Of a DNA stretch of 64,000 bases, positions 45,836 to 55,545 are shown one piece after another. The position numbers and the translations under genes were made by a program. Numbering within the stretch: the first letter of the stretch is position 1; every line of letters begins with the position of its first letter. Source of the stretch: Sulfuritalea sp. (GTDB taxonomy: Bacteria > Pseudomonadota > Gammaproteobacteria > Burkholderiales > Rhodocyclaceae); contig NZ_JAFLDR010000005.1 of assembly GCF_017302275.1 (NCBI RefSeq), positions 89,457 to 153,456 on the forward strand. Direction: 5' to 3'. The notes under the pieces were generated by a model. That model was not told where the DNA came from. It did not search any database and worked only from the letters and a program-made list of their open reading frames with translations.

Positions 45836-46893
45836 TCCTGCCACAGTTCCCCGCTGCCCTTGACTGCGGATTCGAGTCCGAAATGGCGCCAGATGCTCGG
45901 TGTCGCGACCCGCCCGCGCGGCGTGCGTTGCAGGTAGCCCTGCTGGATCAGGTAGGGTTCCAGCACGTCCTCGATGGTGTCGCGCGCCTCGCCGATGGCG
46001 GCCGCGAGATTGTCTACGCCGACCGGTCCGCCGCCGAACTTTTCCAGCATGGCGCCGAGCAGCTTGCGGTCCATCACGTCGAGGCCGAGGTGGTCCACGT
46101 CGAGCATGGTCAGCGCCGCATCGGCGACGGCGCGCGTGATCCTGCCGTCGGCCTTGACCTCGGCGAAATCGCGCACCCGACGCAGCAGGCGGTTGGAGAT
46201 GCGCGGCGTGCCGCGCGAGCGTTTGGCAATCTCCGTCGCGCCTTCCTCGACAATGTCGCAATTCAACAAGTGCGCCGAGCGGCGCACGATCAGAGCGAGT
46301 TCCTCGGGCGTGTAGAACTCAAGCCGGGCAACGATGCCGAAGCGGTCACGCAGCGGGTTGGTCAGCATGCCGGCGCGCGTGGTGGCGCCGATCAGCGTGA
46401 AGGGCGGCAGGTCGAGCTTGACCGAGCGAGCCGACGGCCCTTCGCCGATCATGATGTCGATCTGGAAGTCTTCGAGGGCCGGGTAGAGGATTTCCTCGAC
46501 CACCGGCGAGAGGCGATGGATCTCGTCGATGAACAGCACGTCGTGCGGTTCGAGGTTGGTCAGCATCGCGGCGAGGTCGCCGGCGCGTTCCAGCACCGGG
46601 CCCGAAGTCTGGCGCAGGTTGACCCCCATCTCGTGCGCGATGATGTGCGCCAGCGTGGTCTTGCCCAGCCCCGGCGGGCCGAACAGCAGCACGTGGTCCA
46701 TCGATTCCGAACGGCGCTTGGCCGCCTCGATGAAAATTTCCAGCTGTCCGCGGATCTTCTGCTGGCCGACGTAATCGGCGAGCTTGCGCGGCCGCAGCGC
46801 GCGCTCCAGCACGTCTTCCTGGTTCGATTCCTTGCCCGCCGAGATCAGGCGCTCGGGCTCGGCGGCGGCGAATTTGTCGGTCTGGATTGTCAT
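45832..46893 (-). CDS. ruvB: Holliday junction branch migration ATPase RuvB
   Basis: A 353-residue AAA+ motor. Walker [21 protein letters not shown], Walker [14 protein letters not shown], sensor 1 [20 protein letters not shown], and the C-terminal winged-helix [13 protein letters not shown]. Length standard. It lies 16 bp after ruvA. Confidence 0.97.
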   Translation of the reverse strand: MTIQTDKFAAAEPERLISAGKESNQEDVLERALRPRKLADYVGQQKIRGQLEIFIEAAKRRSESMDHVLLFGPPGLGKTTLAHIIAHEMGVNLRQTSGPVLERAGDLAAMLTNLEPHDVLFIDEIHRLSPVVEEILYPALEDFQIDIMIGEGPSARSVKLDLPPFTLIGATTRAGMLTNPLRDRFGIVARLEFYTPEELALIVRRSAHLLNCDIVEEGATEIAKRSRGTPRISNRLLRRVRDFAEVKADGRITRAVADAALTMLDVDHLGLDVMDRKLLGAMLEKFGGGPVGVDNLAAAIGEARDTIEDVLEPYLIQQGYLQRTPRGRVATPSIWRHFGLESAVKGSGELWQE

Positions 46894-46909
46894 GACGCGA
46901 GTTTAACCC

Positions 46910-47506
46910 TCAGCCGGTCTTCGACAGCAGCTTGAGCGCGGCGCGGATGCCATCCGCCACCGACGCATCGGGCGCCAGCCCCTTCATGGCCGAAGCCGCT
47001 TCGCGCTCGTTGTAGCCCAGCGCCAACAGCGCATTCATGATGTCGGAAGCGGCATCCGCCGCCGTGTCGCCAGCGCCGACTCTTGCGCCGCCGACGGCGA
47101 GCGTCTTCGGCAACCGGTCGCGCAGTTCCAGCAGCAGGCGTTCGGCGGTTTTCTTGCCGATGCCCGGTACCTTGGTCAGCCGTCCGGCTTCCTGCAGGGT
47201 GACCGCCTGCGCCAGTTCCGCCACTGACATGCCGGAGAGCACCGCCAGCGCCGTGCGCGCGCCGATGCCGGAGATCTTCAGCAACTGGCGAAAGGCCGCG
47301 CGTTCTCCTTCCGAGGCGAAGCCGTAGAGGAAGTGGCCGTCTTCGCGCACGATCAGGTGGGTATGCAGCGTCACTTTTTCGCCGCTGGCCGGCAGGTTGT
47401 AGAAGGTGCTCATCGGCACGTCGATTTCATAGCCGAGGCCATGGACGTCGACGGTGATGGCGGGAGGGTTCTTTTCGACGAGGATGCCGCTGATGCGTCC
47501 GATCAT
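46910..47506 (-). CDS. ruvA: Holliday junction DNA-binding protein RuvA
   Basis: A 198-residue protein with the OB-fold N-terminus ([20 protein letters not shown]), two helix-hairpin-helix motifs ([18 protein letters not shown] and [20 protein letters not shown]) and the C-terminal RuvB-binding domain. The flexible linker between domains II and III holds an exact copy of the dispersed repeat, read as [10 protein letters not shown] 47506 overlaps the GT1 gene by 4 bp. Confidence 0.97.
   Translation of the reverse strand: MIGRISGILVEKNPPAITVDVHGLGYEIDVPMSTFYNLPASGEKVTLHTHLIVREDGHFLYGFASEGERAAFRQLLKISGIGARTALAVLSGMSVAELAQAVTLQEAGRLTKVPGIGKKTAERLLLELRDRLPKTLAVGGARVGAGDTAADAASDIMNALLALGYNEREAASAMKGLAPDASVADGIRAALKLLSKTG
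47061..47083 (-). repeat. Dispersed repeat, short form, copy S10
   Basis: Exact match to the 19-nt core. It encodes VGAGDTA in the interdomain linker of RuvA. Confidence 0.85.
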
Positions 47507-48762
47507 GGGGTCGTCTCCGGGCGGGATGGAGCGGTGCCGAGCGCCAGCTCCTGGATACGCGATGCGATGTTGCCGATCACCGCATTCTGGTCGAAGTTGG
47601 CGTACTTCCGGGCGAAGGCCAGCGCATTCTGGCGGAGGCCGGGTTCCTGCAACACGCGCTGGAGCATCGCGGCAAGCTCGGTGGGAGGCTGTTCGGGATG
47701 CTGGACCAGGCCGGCACCCATGTTTTCCACCCGTTTCGCGAACAGGTACTGCTCCAGGTGGCCGGGCATCATGAGCACCGGCTTGCCGGCCATGAGGAAG
47801 GCCACGGTCGCCGCCGCGCTGGCATAGGTAAGGGCGGCATCGGCCTGGGCCGCGACCTTCTTGAGGTCCGCCGGGCGCGGCGAGAAGGCAAGGTGGGGCG
47901 CGGCGTAGCGGGCGACCAGCGTGGCCGGCAGGTTCGGCGCGTAGATCAGCACGCTGCCTCGCAGCGCATGCAGCGCCTGCAATGCCGCCTCGAGGTGCAG
48001 GGTGTCCGCACGCAGGTAGGAGAACACGCGGGGACCGGGCACCGCCGGCCAGTCGCTGTCCTCGGCCACCGCGGCGGGCAGCATGCCCCAGTAGCGCGCC
48101 GGACCACGTTGGGGGTAATGATCAAGTTCGGGGAAGCTCAGCAGGCTGTCCTCGGCAACGCAAAAGAGCCGGGCAAAATACTCCAGCGGCGGCTTCCCGA
48201 AGTTCGCCAGCACCGCGTTGACGCTCCCCAGCGCAAGGCGGTCGGCGCCCGCGAGTTGCTCGTCCGCGACGGGTGACCAGGGCCGCATGTTGGGGGTCGG
48301 ATGGATCTGCGGCGGGGTGAAAAAGCCGCTGCCGAAAATCATGGCCGGCTTGCCGAGCGTGCGCGCGGCGAGGATGGCGGTCGGCGCGTGGTCGGCAAGC
48401 AGCAGCGAACTGTCGGAAAGCCGCAGCAGTTCGCGCCAGGCGACGACCAGGCCGAGCAGGTCCCGGGGATCGGCATAGCCGAAGCGCAGCAGTATGTCGG
48501 CGTAATTGATCGGCGGGCCCGGGCGCGGCTGCTCGGGCATGACCGGTGCCTGCAGCCAGGCAAAGCCGGATTCGGGCAGCAGGCGAACCGCCTGGTGGGG
48601 TTGCGTCACCGCCCAATGCACGTCCATGCCGCGCTGGCGCAGTTCCCTTGCCACCGGCAGGAAGGTGCCGACATGCCCGAGGTTCGCGCCGAACTCCCAA
48701 GCGTACATCACGGCCGGCCGGGTTGCCGTGCCGTGCCCTGCGCCTGGTGTATCCCCATCCAC
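47503..48762 (-). CDS. Glycosyltransferase, UGT/MGT-like (GT1 fold)
   Basis: A 419-residue GT-B fold protein. [21 protein letters not shown] is the N-terminal acceptor-domain start; the C-terminal donor-domain motif is [20 protein letters not shown] followed by [21 protein letters not shown], as in UDP-glycosyl/macrolide transferases. GTG 48762 shares one base with the ruvC stop and has GGAGG 8 nt upstream; its 3' end overlaps ruvA by 4 bp. It is thus inserted exactly between two repair genes. Confidence 0.83.
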   Translation of the reverse strand: MDGDTPGAGHGTATRPAVMYAWEFGANLGHVGTFLPVARELRQRGMDVHWAVTQPHQAVRLLPESGFAWLQAPVMPEQPRPGPPINYADILLRFGYADPRDLLGLVVAWRELLRLSDSSLLLADHAPTAILAARTLGKPAMIFGSGFFTPPQIHPTPNMRPWSPVADEQLAGADRLALGSVNAVLANFGKPPLEYFARLFCVAEDSLLSFPELDHYPQRGPARYWGMLPAAVAEDSDWPAVPGPRVFSYLRADTLHLEAALQALHALRGSVLIYAPNLPATLVARYAAPHLAFSPRPADLKKVAAQADAALTYASAAATVAFLMAGKPVLMMPGHLEQYLFAKRVENMGAGLVQHPEQPPTELAAMLQRVLQEPGLRQNALAFARKYANFDQNAVIGNIASRIQELALGTAPSRPETTP

Positions 48763-49307
48763 TACAGCAACCTCCCGCCGCGCACACGCCTGCCCAGCGT
48801 CGCCAGCCCGCCCATGCCCTGCCCGCCGTGGGCGTGGGCGATGGCGCAGGCCAGGGCGTCGGCGGCGTCGGCGCTGGGTGTGCCCGGCAGCCCGAGCAGG
48901 CGCGCGACCATGGCCTGCACCTGTTCCTTGGCCGCCTTGCCGTGGCCGACCACGGCCTGCTTGACTTGCAGCGCGGTGTATTCCGCCACCGGCAGGTCGG
49001 CCGTCACCAGCGCGGCCACCGCCGCGCCGCGTGCCTGGCCGAGCAGCAGCGTGGATTGCGGATTGACATTGACGAAGACGATTTCGACCGCCGCCTGCCG
49101 CGGCTGGTAGGTGGCGATGATCTCGGTGATTCCATCGAGCAGGGTCTTGATGCGTTGCGGCAGGGTGTTCTCGACATCTGTCCTGATGCAGCCGCTGGCG
49201 ACGTAGGCGAGCTGGCTGCCGGTCTTGTCGATGATCCCAAACCCGGTGCTTCTCAATCCCGGATCAATACCCAGAATGCGCAAGGATGTGGCCGCAGTCG
49301 CGTTCAT
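48762..49307 (-). CDS. ruvC: Crossover junction endodeoxyribonuclease RuvC
   Basis: A 181-residue Holliday junction resolvase. [17 protein letters not shown] carries the first catalytic Asp, [23 protein letters not shown] the Glu, and [17 protein letters not shown] the final Asp pair. ATG 49307 overlaps the transporter gene by 4 bp. Confidence 0.96.
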   Translation of the reverse strand: MNATAATSLRILGIDPGLRSTGFGIIDKTGSQLAYVASGCIRTDVENTLPQRIKTLLDGITEIIATYQPRQAAVEIVFVNVNPQSTLLLGQARGAAVAALVTADLPVAEYTALQVKQAVVGHGKAAKEQVQAMVARLLGLPGTPSADAADALACAIAHAHGGQGMGGLATLGRRVRGGRLL

Positions 49308-50164
49308 TTGCGAGCAAGATACACGCCCCATACCGCCAGCGCCATGCCCGCCAGCGCCATGCCGGCCAGGCGCTCGTCGAACAGGAACCAGGCGATCAGC
49401 GCGGTGCACGGCGGCACCAGGTAGAACAGGCTGGCGAGGTTCACCGCCGTGCCCTTGCGGATCAGCATGTTGAGCAGGGAGATCGCTCCCAGCGATAGCA
49501 CCAGCACCAGCCAGGCCAGGGCGAAGATGAAATCGGGTGCCCATTCGACGCGGAAATTGTCGGACAGGCCTACCACGATCCCCGTCGCCACGGCGGTTGG
49601 CAGGAACTGCGCGATGGCGCCGGTGCGCCAGTCGAAGCTGGGACAGAAGCGCTTCTGGTACAGCGTGCCGGCAGTGATGCCGGCGAGTGCCGCCAGCGCC
49701 GGCCACAGCGCGTCGAGGCCGAAGCCGCTGCCGATCTTGCCCGAGACCACCATGGCGACGCCGACGAAACCCAGCACCAGACCCAGCCATTGCCGGGCCA
49801 GCACGGCTTCGTTGAGCAGCCAGCCGGCGCCCACCGCGGTCAAGAGCGGCTGGATGCCGACCACCAGGCTGGCGACACCGGCCGGCAGGCCCTTGGAGAT
49901 CGAGACGAAGACGCCGCCCAGATAGATCGCATGCACCAGTAGGCCGGAAACCCCGATGTGGAACCACTGCCGCCCATCCTTCGGCCAGGGCGCACGCATT
50001 GCCAGCGCGATCACGGTCATCAGCGAAACCACCAGCAGGTAGCGGACCAGCAGGAAGGAGAGCGGCTCGGCGTGCGGCAGGCCGTACTTGGCGCCGATGA
50101 ATCCGGTGCTCCAGAGTATGACGAAGAGCAGCGGGGCGAAGCGGAGCACGGGCGACGATGACAC
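49304..50164 (-). CDS. EamA/DMT-family transporter
   Basis: A 286-residue membrane protein with about ten helices in two EamA repeats ([19 protein letters not shown] in the first; the second begins near [19 protein letters not shown]). The family exports metabolites such as amino acids or nucleotide sugars; substrate unknown. It lies between yebC and ruvC and overlaps ruvC. Confidence 0.88.
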   Translation of the reverse strand: MSSSPVLRFAPLLFVILWSTGFIGAKYGLPHAEPLSFLLVRYLLVVSLMTVIALAMRAPWPKDGRQWFHIGVSGLLVHAIYLGGVFVSISKGLPAGVASLVVGIQPLLTAVGAGWLLNEAVLARQWLGLVLGFVGVAMVVSGKIGSGFGLDALWPALAALAGITAGTLYQKRFCPSFDWRTGAIAQFLPTAVATGIVVGLSDNFRVEWAPDFIFALAWLVLVLSLGAISLLNMLIRKGTAVNLASLFYLVPPCTALIAWFLFDERLAGMALAGMALAVWGVYLARK

Positions 50165-50165
50165 G

Positions 50166-50891
50166 CTATTCGTCGATCACGGCGGTGGTGTAGACCTCCT
50201 GCACGTCATCCAGGGATTCCAGTGCGTCGAGCAGTCTCTGCATTTTCAGCGCGTCCTCGCCGGCGAATTCGGTTTCGTTCTGCGGCTTCATCGTGACTTC
50301 GCCGAATTCCGGCTTGAAGCCGGCCTTTTCCAGCGCGTCCTTGACGTTGGCGAAATCGTTGGGCGGCGTGATCACCTCGATCGAGCCGTCCTCGTTGCCC
50401 ACCACGTCGTCGGCACCGGCCTCGATCGCCGCGTCCATCAGCTTCGCCTCGTCGGTGCCGGGGGCGAAGATCATCTGCCCGCAATGGGTGAACAGGAAGG
50501 CCACGCTGCCGTCGGTGCCGAGGTTGCCGCCGTGCTTGGCGAAGGCGTGGCGCACCTCGGCCACGGTGCGGGTCTTGTTGTCGGTGAGGCAATCCACCAT
50601 CACCGCGGCGCCGTTGATGCCGTAGCCTTCGTAGCGGATTTCTTCGTAATTGACGCCTTCGAGCTGGCCGGTGCCGCGCTTGATGGCGTTGTCCATGTTG
50701 TCCTTGGGCAGGCTCTGCGCCTTGGCTTTTTCGATCGCTAGGCGCAAGCGCGGGTTGCCGCCGGGGTCGCCGCCGCCCATCTTCGCGGCGACGGTGATTT
50801 CCTTGATCAGCTTGGTGAAGACCTTGCCCCGCTTGGCGTCCTGGCGCCCCTTGCGGTGCTGGATGTTGGCCCATTTGGAATGTCCGGCCAT
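50166..50891 (-). CDS. yebC: YebC/TACO1-family protein
   Basis: A 241-residue protein. [20 protein letters not shown] is the family start, [20 protein letters not shown] and [19 protein letters not shown] follow. Family members act as translation factors at difficult peptide motifs or as regulators. Start of the minus-strand run to queE. Confidence 0.96.
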   Translation of the reverse strand: MAGHSKWANIQHRKGRQDAKRGKVFTKLIKEITVAAKMGGGDPGGNPRLRLAIEKAKAQSLPKDNMDNAIKRGTGQLEGVNYEEIRYEGYGINGAAVMVDCLTDNKTRTVAEVRHAFAKHGGNLGTDGSVAFLFTHCGQMIFAPGTDEAKLMDAAIEAGADDVVGNEDGSIEVITPPNDFANVKDALEKAGFKPEFGEVTMKPQNETEFAGEDALKMQRLLDALESLDDVQEVYTTAVIDE

Positions 50892-50971
50892 AGTCGTTTC
50901 CCTGGTTGCGCGGCGTTGCCGCGTTGTTGTCACTTAGAATTGCAATTTTAACATCCGGGGGAATCCCAGCC

Positions 50972-52513
50972 ATGGCCCAAGCCCTGCCCATCGCCAAGAG
51001 CGGCGAGATCGAACTCGTCCTGCTGTCGCAACTGGCCAACCGCCATGGCCTGATCACTGGCGCCACCGGCACCGGCAAGACGGTGACCCTGCAGCGGGTC
51101 GCGGAGCAACTGTCGCTGGCCGGCGTGCCGGTGTTCCTCGCCGATGCCAAGGGCGACCTTTCGGGTCTCGGCGCCGCCGGCGTCGCCTCCGACAAGCTCA
51201 AGGCGCGGCTCGAAAAAATGCGCGTCACGGACTGGCAGCCGCGCGCCAACCCGGTGGTGTTCTGGGATGTGTTCGGCGAGGCCGGCCACCCGGTGCGGGC
51301 CACGGTATCCGACATGGGGCCGCTGTTGCTGGCGCGCCTGCTCAACCTCAACGATACGCAGTCGGGCGTGCTGCAACTGGTGTTCAAGATCGCCGACGAC
51401 CAGGGCCTGCTGCTGCTCGACCTCAAGGACCTGCGCGCCATGGTGCAATACGTCGGCGACAACGCGGCGCAGTTCAAGACCGAGTACGGCAATGTCTCGG
51501 CGGCGTCGATCGGCGCCATCCAGCGCGGCCTGCTGACACTGGAGGAGCAGGGCGGCGACAAGTTCTTCGGCGAGCCCATGCTCGACATCCAGGACCTGAT
51601 GCAGACGGTGGATGGCAAGGGCGTGATCAACGTGCTGGCCGCCGAAAAGCTGATGAATTCGCCGCGCCTCTATGCCTGCTTCCTGCTCTGGCTGCTGGCC
51701 GAGCTGTTCGAGCAGCTGCCGGAAGCGGGCGACCTGCCGAGGCCCAAGCTGGCCTTTTTTTTCGATGAGGCCCACCTGCTGTTCAACGATGCGCCGCCGG
51801 CGCTGCTGGAAAAGGTCGAGCAGGTGGTGCGCCTGATCCGCTCCAAAGGTGTCGGCGTTTACTTCGTCACGCAGAACCCGCTCGACATCCCCGACACGGT
51901 GCTCGGCCAGCTGGGCAATCGCGTGCAGCATGCGCTGCGCGCCTTCACGCCGCGCGACCAGAAGGCGGTCAAGTCGGCGGCGCAGACCCTGCGCGCCAAT
52001 CCGAAATTCGATGCCGAAGCGGCGATCATGGAACTCGGCGTCGGCGAGGCCCTGGTGTCCTTCCTTGACGAGAAGGGCAGCCCGACGGTGGTCGAGCGCT
52101 GCTTCGTCCTCGCCCCCGGGTCGCGCATCGGTCCGATGACGCCCGAGGAACGCCAGGCGGCCATGGCGGGATCGCTGGTGGCGGGCGTTTACGAAAAGCT
52201 GGTGGATCGAGAATCGGCCTACGAGAAACTCAAGGGCGCACGCGCGGGCGAGGCACAAGAAGTCGGCGCTGGCGACACGGCGATGCAGGCTCCTGCGGCA
52301 GGCACGGCGCCCGCCCAGGCGCCGGCCGAAGGCGGCGGCCTGCTCGGCGGCCTCGGCGACATGCTGTTCGGCAGCACCGGCCCGCGCGGCGGCCAGCGTG
52401 ACGGCCTGGCGCAGTCGATGGCCAAGACCGTGGTACGCACCATCGGCTCGCAGGTCGGGCGCGAGATCGTGCGCGGCGTGCTCGGTTCCATCCTGGGTGG
52501 CCGGCGCCGCTGA
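50972..52513 (+). CDS. HerA-like P-loop ATPase (DUF853/YjgR family)
   Basis: A 513-residue ATPase. Walker [21 protein letters not shown], Walker [19 protein letters not shown], then [21 protein letters not shown] and [14 protein letters not shown], all typical of the family. The C-terminal tail is Gly/Ala rich ([20 protein letters not shown]) and contains an exact copy of the dispersed repeat, VGAGDTA. Function unknown. Divergent from yebC. Confidence 0.9.
   Translation: MAQALPIAKSGEIELVLLSQLANRHGLITGATGTGKTVTLQRVAEQLSLAGVPVFLADAKGDLSGLGAAGVASDKLKARLEKMRVTDWQPRANPVVFWDVFGEAGHPVRATVSDMGPLLLARLLNLNDTQSGVLQLVFKIADDQGLLLLDLKDLRAMVQYVGDNAAQFKTEYGNVSAASIGAIQRGLLTLEEQGGDKFFGEPMLDIQDLMQTVDGKGVINVLAAEKLMNSPRLYACFLLWLLAELFEQLPEAGDLPRPKLAFFFDEAHLLFNDAPPALLEKVEQVVRLIRSKGVGVYFVTQNPLDIPDTVLGQLGNRVQHALRAFTPRDQKAVKSAAQTLRANPKFDAEAAIMELGVGEALVSFLDEKGSPTVVERCFVLAPGSRIGPMTPEERQAAMAGSLVAGVYEKLVDRESAYEKLKGARAGEAQEVGAGDTAMQAPAAGTAPAQAPAEGGGLLGGLGDMLFGSTGPRGGQRDGLAQSMAKTVVRTIGSQVGREIVRGVLGSILGGRRR
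52259..52281 (+). repeat. Dispersed repeat, short form, copy S11
   Basis: Exact match to the 19-nt core. It encodes VGAGDTA in the C-terminal linker of the HerA-like ATPase, the same peptide as in RuvA. Confidence 0.85.
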
Positions 52514-52584
52514 GCCGCGGCGCGCAAGCTCGGCGGGATTTCGGATCGCCTGCCGGCGACGTTCGCACCTATAATCCGGCGACG

Positions 52585-54603
52585 ATGAAGGCATATTCAT
52601 TTCGCTTCGGGCGCGCCGCGCGCACGCGATGGCAGCGCGCGCTGCCGCTCGTGCTCGCTTTCATCGGCGGGCCGGGAATGGCGCAGCAGGTTTCCGAGAA
52701 GGACTATTTCGACGAGTTGCCGGTGGTGTTGTCGGTCAGCCGCCTGGCCCAGCCATTGCGCGATGTGCCGGGCTCGGTCACCGTCATCGACCGCGACCTG
52801 ATTCGCCGTTCCGGGGCGCGCGAGGTCGCCGATCTGCTGCGCCTGGTACCCGGCTTCCTTTACACGGCGCGCAGCGGTGCCAACCCGCAGGCGAGCTACC
52901 ACGCCGGCATGGATACCTACGGCGCGCGCATGCAGGTGTATGTCGATGGCCGCTCGCTGTACTCCTCTTTCCTGTTCGGTGACACCAACCTCGGGCTGCG
53001 GGGCATCATTCTCGAGGAGATCGAACGCATCGAGGTGCTGCGCGGTTCGAACTCGGCGTCATACGGCGCCAACGCCTTCCTGGGCGTGGTCAACATCGTC
53101 ACGCGGAATGCGGCCGATACCCATGGCACGATGGTATCCCTGACCGGGGGCGACGGGGGCGTCAATGACAATGTCGCCCGTGTCGGCTGGGGCGACGAGA
53201 AGGCCGGATTCAGGGTCGTTGCCGCCCGGCGCAGCGACAGCGGCATCGATGGCATCTACGACGACAGCCGCGTTTCACGATTGCAGTTTCGTGCCGACTG
53301 GACGCCCTCGCTGAACGACGACGTGATGTTCCAGCTCGGTGCCGGCGAGATATCGCGCGGCGACGGCACCGGCACCGCCAGCAATCCGCGGCGGACCATA
53401 GGTCAGGCTACAGTACATGCGTTGCTGCGCTGGCAACGGCGGCTGGGGGGCGATGAAAAGCTGGACCTGCGTTTCAGCCACGAGCGCGAGGCCTTTGCCG
53501 ACCGCGCTCTGGTGACCGGCGCGGTCCTGGGTCCGGTCAGCGCGATCAATGATTCCAACGGCAACGTGCGGCGCAGCGAGCTTGGCCTGCAGCACAGCTT
53601 TGCCTGGAACGACGCGGTACGCGTCGCATGGGGGGGCGAGTGGCGCCATGAAGTCCTGCATGCCCCGGCCCTGTATTTCGGCGCCGGCGACCTTTCCCTG
53701 CACCAGTGGCGCGCGTTTGGCACGCTGGAATGGCGGCCCCATGAGCAATGGCTGTTGCAGGCGAGCGGCATGCATGAAAGCCACAGCTACACCGGCAGCG
53801 CCCTTTCGCCCCGCCTGGCGGCCAATTTCCACCTGACGTCGGACCACACCCTGCGCGCCGGCGCAAGCAGATCGCAGCGCGCACCGAACTTCTACGAACT
53901 GCGCGCCGATACTCGCCTGTTCAACCTGTCCCCGGGCAATGCGTTCGTACCCGTTGGCGCGCAGATTCCTGGGGTCGGCTGGCTATTTCTGTCGTCCGGC
54001 ACGGTCAAGGCGGAGACCCTGATCAGTCAGGAACTCGCCTACCTGGGACACTTTCGTGAGATCAACCTGAAGGTCGACGCGCGCGCCTTCATCGAGCGTA
54101 TGAACGACCGCGTCGCTGTCGAAGGCAGAAATCTGCCCAATCCGGCCCTGGTTCCGGTGCCATTCGTCGCGGTCGGTGACTTCGTCAACCGCCCCGGCCC
54201 GCGCTTGCATGGCTTCGAATACCAGTTCGATTGGCGACCGCTGGCGGATACCCGCCTGATGTTTTCCGAGCTGCAGATTCGCAGCAAGGCCGGCTGGAAC
54301 GCCGCCGAGGCACTGGAAGCTCCGGAGCGCTCCAGTTCCCTGACATGGTTGCAGAAGTTGCCGGGCAACGTCGACTTCACCGCGATTTCGACCGCATCGA
54401 CGCCTTTCAAATGGGCCGGTGGCGGCGACCTGATCAATACGCCGCGCCGGCTCGACTTGCGCTTGGGCAAGCCCTTCGCCATCGGCGCGACGCGCGGAGA
54501 AGTCAGCGCGACGGTGCAAGCGGTCAATGGCGGCCACCAGATCTACAAGATGACCCAGCGCTTCAACCGGCGCGGCTTCGTCAACCTGCGGCTGGATTTT
54601 TAG
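52585..54603 (+). CDS. TonB-dependent outer-membrane receptor
   Basis: A 672-residue receptor: signal peptide to about MAQ35, a plug domain (LPVVLSVSRLAQPLRDVPGS; RSGAREVADLLRLVPGF; IEVLRGSNSASYGANAFLGV), and a C-terminal beta-barrel ending in FVNLRLDF. The start of the mature part (YFDELPVVLSVSRL) is at the TonB-box position. First gene of an operon with a binding protein and a hybrid kinase; it probably imports or senses the ligand they respond to. Confidence 0.93.
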   Translation: MKAYSFRFGRAARTRWQRALPLVLAFIGGPGMAQQVSEKDYFDELPVVLSVSRLAQPLRDVPGSVTVIDRDLIRRSGAREVADLLRLVPGFLYTARSGANPQASYHAGMDTYGARMQVYVDGRSLYSSFLFGDTNLGLRGIILEEIERIEVLRGSNSASYGANAFLGVVNIVTRNAADTHGTMVSLTGGDGGVNDNVARVGWGDEKAGFRVVAARRSDSGIDGIYDDSRVSRLQFRADWTPSLNDDVMFQLGAGEISRGDGTGTASNPRRTIGQATVHALLRWQRRLGGDEKLDLRFSHEREAFADRALVTGAVLGPVSAINDSNGNVRRSELGLQHSFAWNDAVRVAWGGEWRHEVLHAPALYFGAGDLSLHQWRAFGTLEWRPHEQWLLQASGMHESHSYTGSALSPRLAANFHLTSDHTLRAGASRSQRAPNFYELRADTRLFNLSPGNAFVPVGAQIPGVGWLFLSSGTVKAETLISQELAYLGHFREINLKVDARAFIERMNDRVAVEGRNLPNPALVPVPFVAVGDFVNRPGPRLHGFEYQFDWRPLADTRLMFSELQIRSKAGWNAAEALEAPERSSSLTWLQKLPGNVDFTAISTASTPFKWAGGGDLINTPRRLDLRLGKPFAIGATRGEVSATVQAVNGGHQIYKMTQRFNRRGFVNLRLDF

Positions 54604-54606
54604 GCA

Positions 54607-55545
54607 ATGCACGGCCGATTGGCGAAGCTCGTCGCGACCGCCTGCCTATGTCTAATGACATATGGATCGGCCTGGGCGGCGGGAGCGATTTCGGTCTGGG
54701 TCGCCCTTTCGGAAGACGGCGGCGCGCATGCCGAGGCTGCACAGGCCTTGCGGGCGGAACTCGATCGGACGCCAGCATCGCGCATCGACTGGCAGGTCGC
54801 GCACTGGACCCGCTTCACGAGTTCCAAACCGGAACCGCAGTGGGTGGTCGCAATCGGCGCGACGGCGCAGCGCGCCATGCAGGAACTGTTCGCCGACGAT
54901 GCCACGCCGCCGCCCCTGCTGTCGCTGCTGGTGCCGCGTTTCGCCTTCGAGCGCATCGCCGATCCCGGCCGCCTGCGTGCCGGGACGCTCTCAGCGGTGT
55001 ACCTCGACCAGCCGCCGGCGCGTCAACTCGACCTGATCCGGCTGGCGCTGCCGGACGTACGCAATCTCGGCATGCTGGTGGGCGCCGAATCGAAGGCACA
55101 TGTCGTCGCATTCGACAAGGCGGCGAAGGAACGTGGCATCAATGTGGTGGTGGCGCAGGCCGAAACGGAGCGGCTGTTCCCGACCTTGCAGGCTATGCTG
55201 TCCGAGGTCGAAGCGCTGCTCGCCGTGCCTGATCCGGCGGTATTCAACAGCAAGTCGGCGGCCAACATACTGATGACGGCCTATCGAAGTCGGGTACCGC
55301 TGGTCGGCTTTTCACCGGCCTACGTGAAGGCCGGTGCGCTGCTTGCCGTGTATTCGACGCCGGTCCAGATCGGTACTCGTGGTGGCGCAATGTTGCGCCA
55401 GGCTCTGGCAGGCCGGAACCTGCCGCCCCCGCAATGGCCAAGCGATTTCGTCGTGTCGGTTAGCCTGGACGTGGCGCGCTCGCTCGGCTTCGTGTTGCAT
55501 GGTCCGCAACTGGAAGAGCAATTGCGCCAGAAGGAGCGTCCATGA
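54607..55545 (+). CDS. Periplasmic ABC-type substrate-binding protein
   Basis: A 312-residue secreted protein with signal peptide (LVATACLCLMTYGSAWA). The fold looks like the type 1 binding proteins of the YtvO/TrpX type: GALLAVYSTPVQIGTRGGAML and VSLDVARSLGF are typical near the C-terminus. No permease or ATPase gene is nearby. It lies 3 bp after the TonB receptor and overlaps the kinase gene by 4 bp, so it more likely feeds a signal to the kinase than a transporter. Confidence 0.82.
   Translation: MHGRLAKLVATACLCLMTYGSAWAAGAISVWVALSEDGGAHAEAAQALRAELDRTPASRIDWQVAHWTRFTSSKPEPQWVVAIGATAQRAMQELFADDATPPPLLSLLVPRFAFERIADPGRLRAGTLSAVYLDQPPARQLDLIRLALPDVRNLGMLVGAESKAHVVAFDKAAKERGINVVVAQAETERLFPTLQAMLSEVEALLAVPDPAVFNSKSAANILMTAYRSRVPLVGFSPAYVKAGALLAVYSTPVQIGTRGGAMLRQALAGRNLPPPQWPSDFVVSVSLDVARSLGFVLHGPQLEEQLRQKERP

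Noticed and set aside
40742-48762. Whole glycan cassette as a single mobile island
   Set aside because: The genes are in separate places between core genes, with no integrase, transposase, flanking direct repeats or clear composition change; a single insertion does not explain the layout.
48866-48885. GTCGGCGCTGGGTGTGCCC in ruvC as a repeat copy
   Set aside because: Matches only the first half, and it encodes the conserved [10 protein letters not shown] catalytic region of RuvC.
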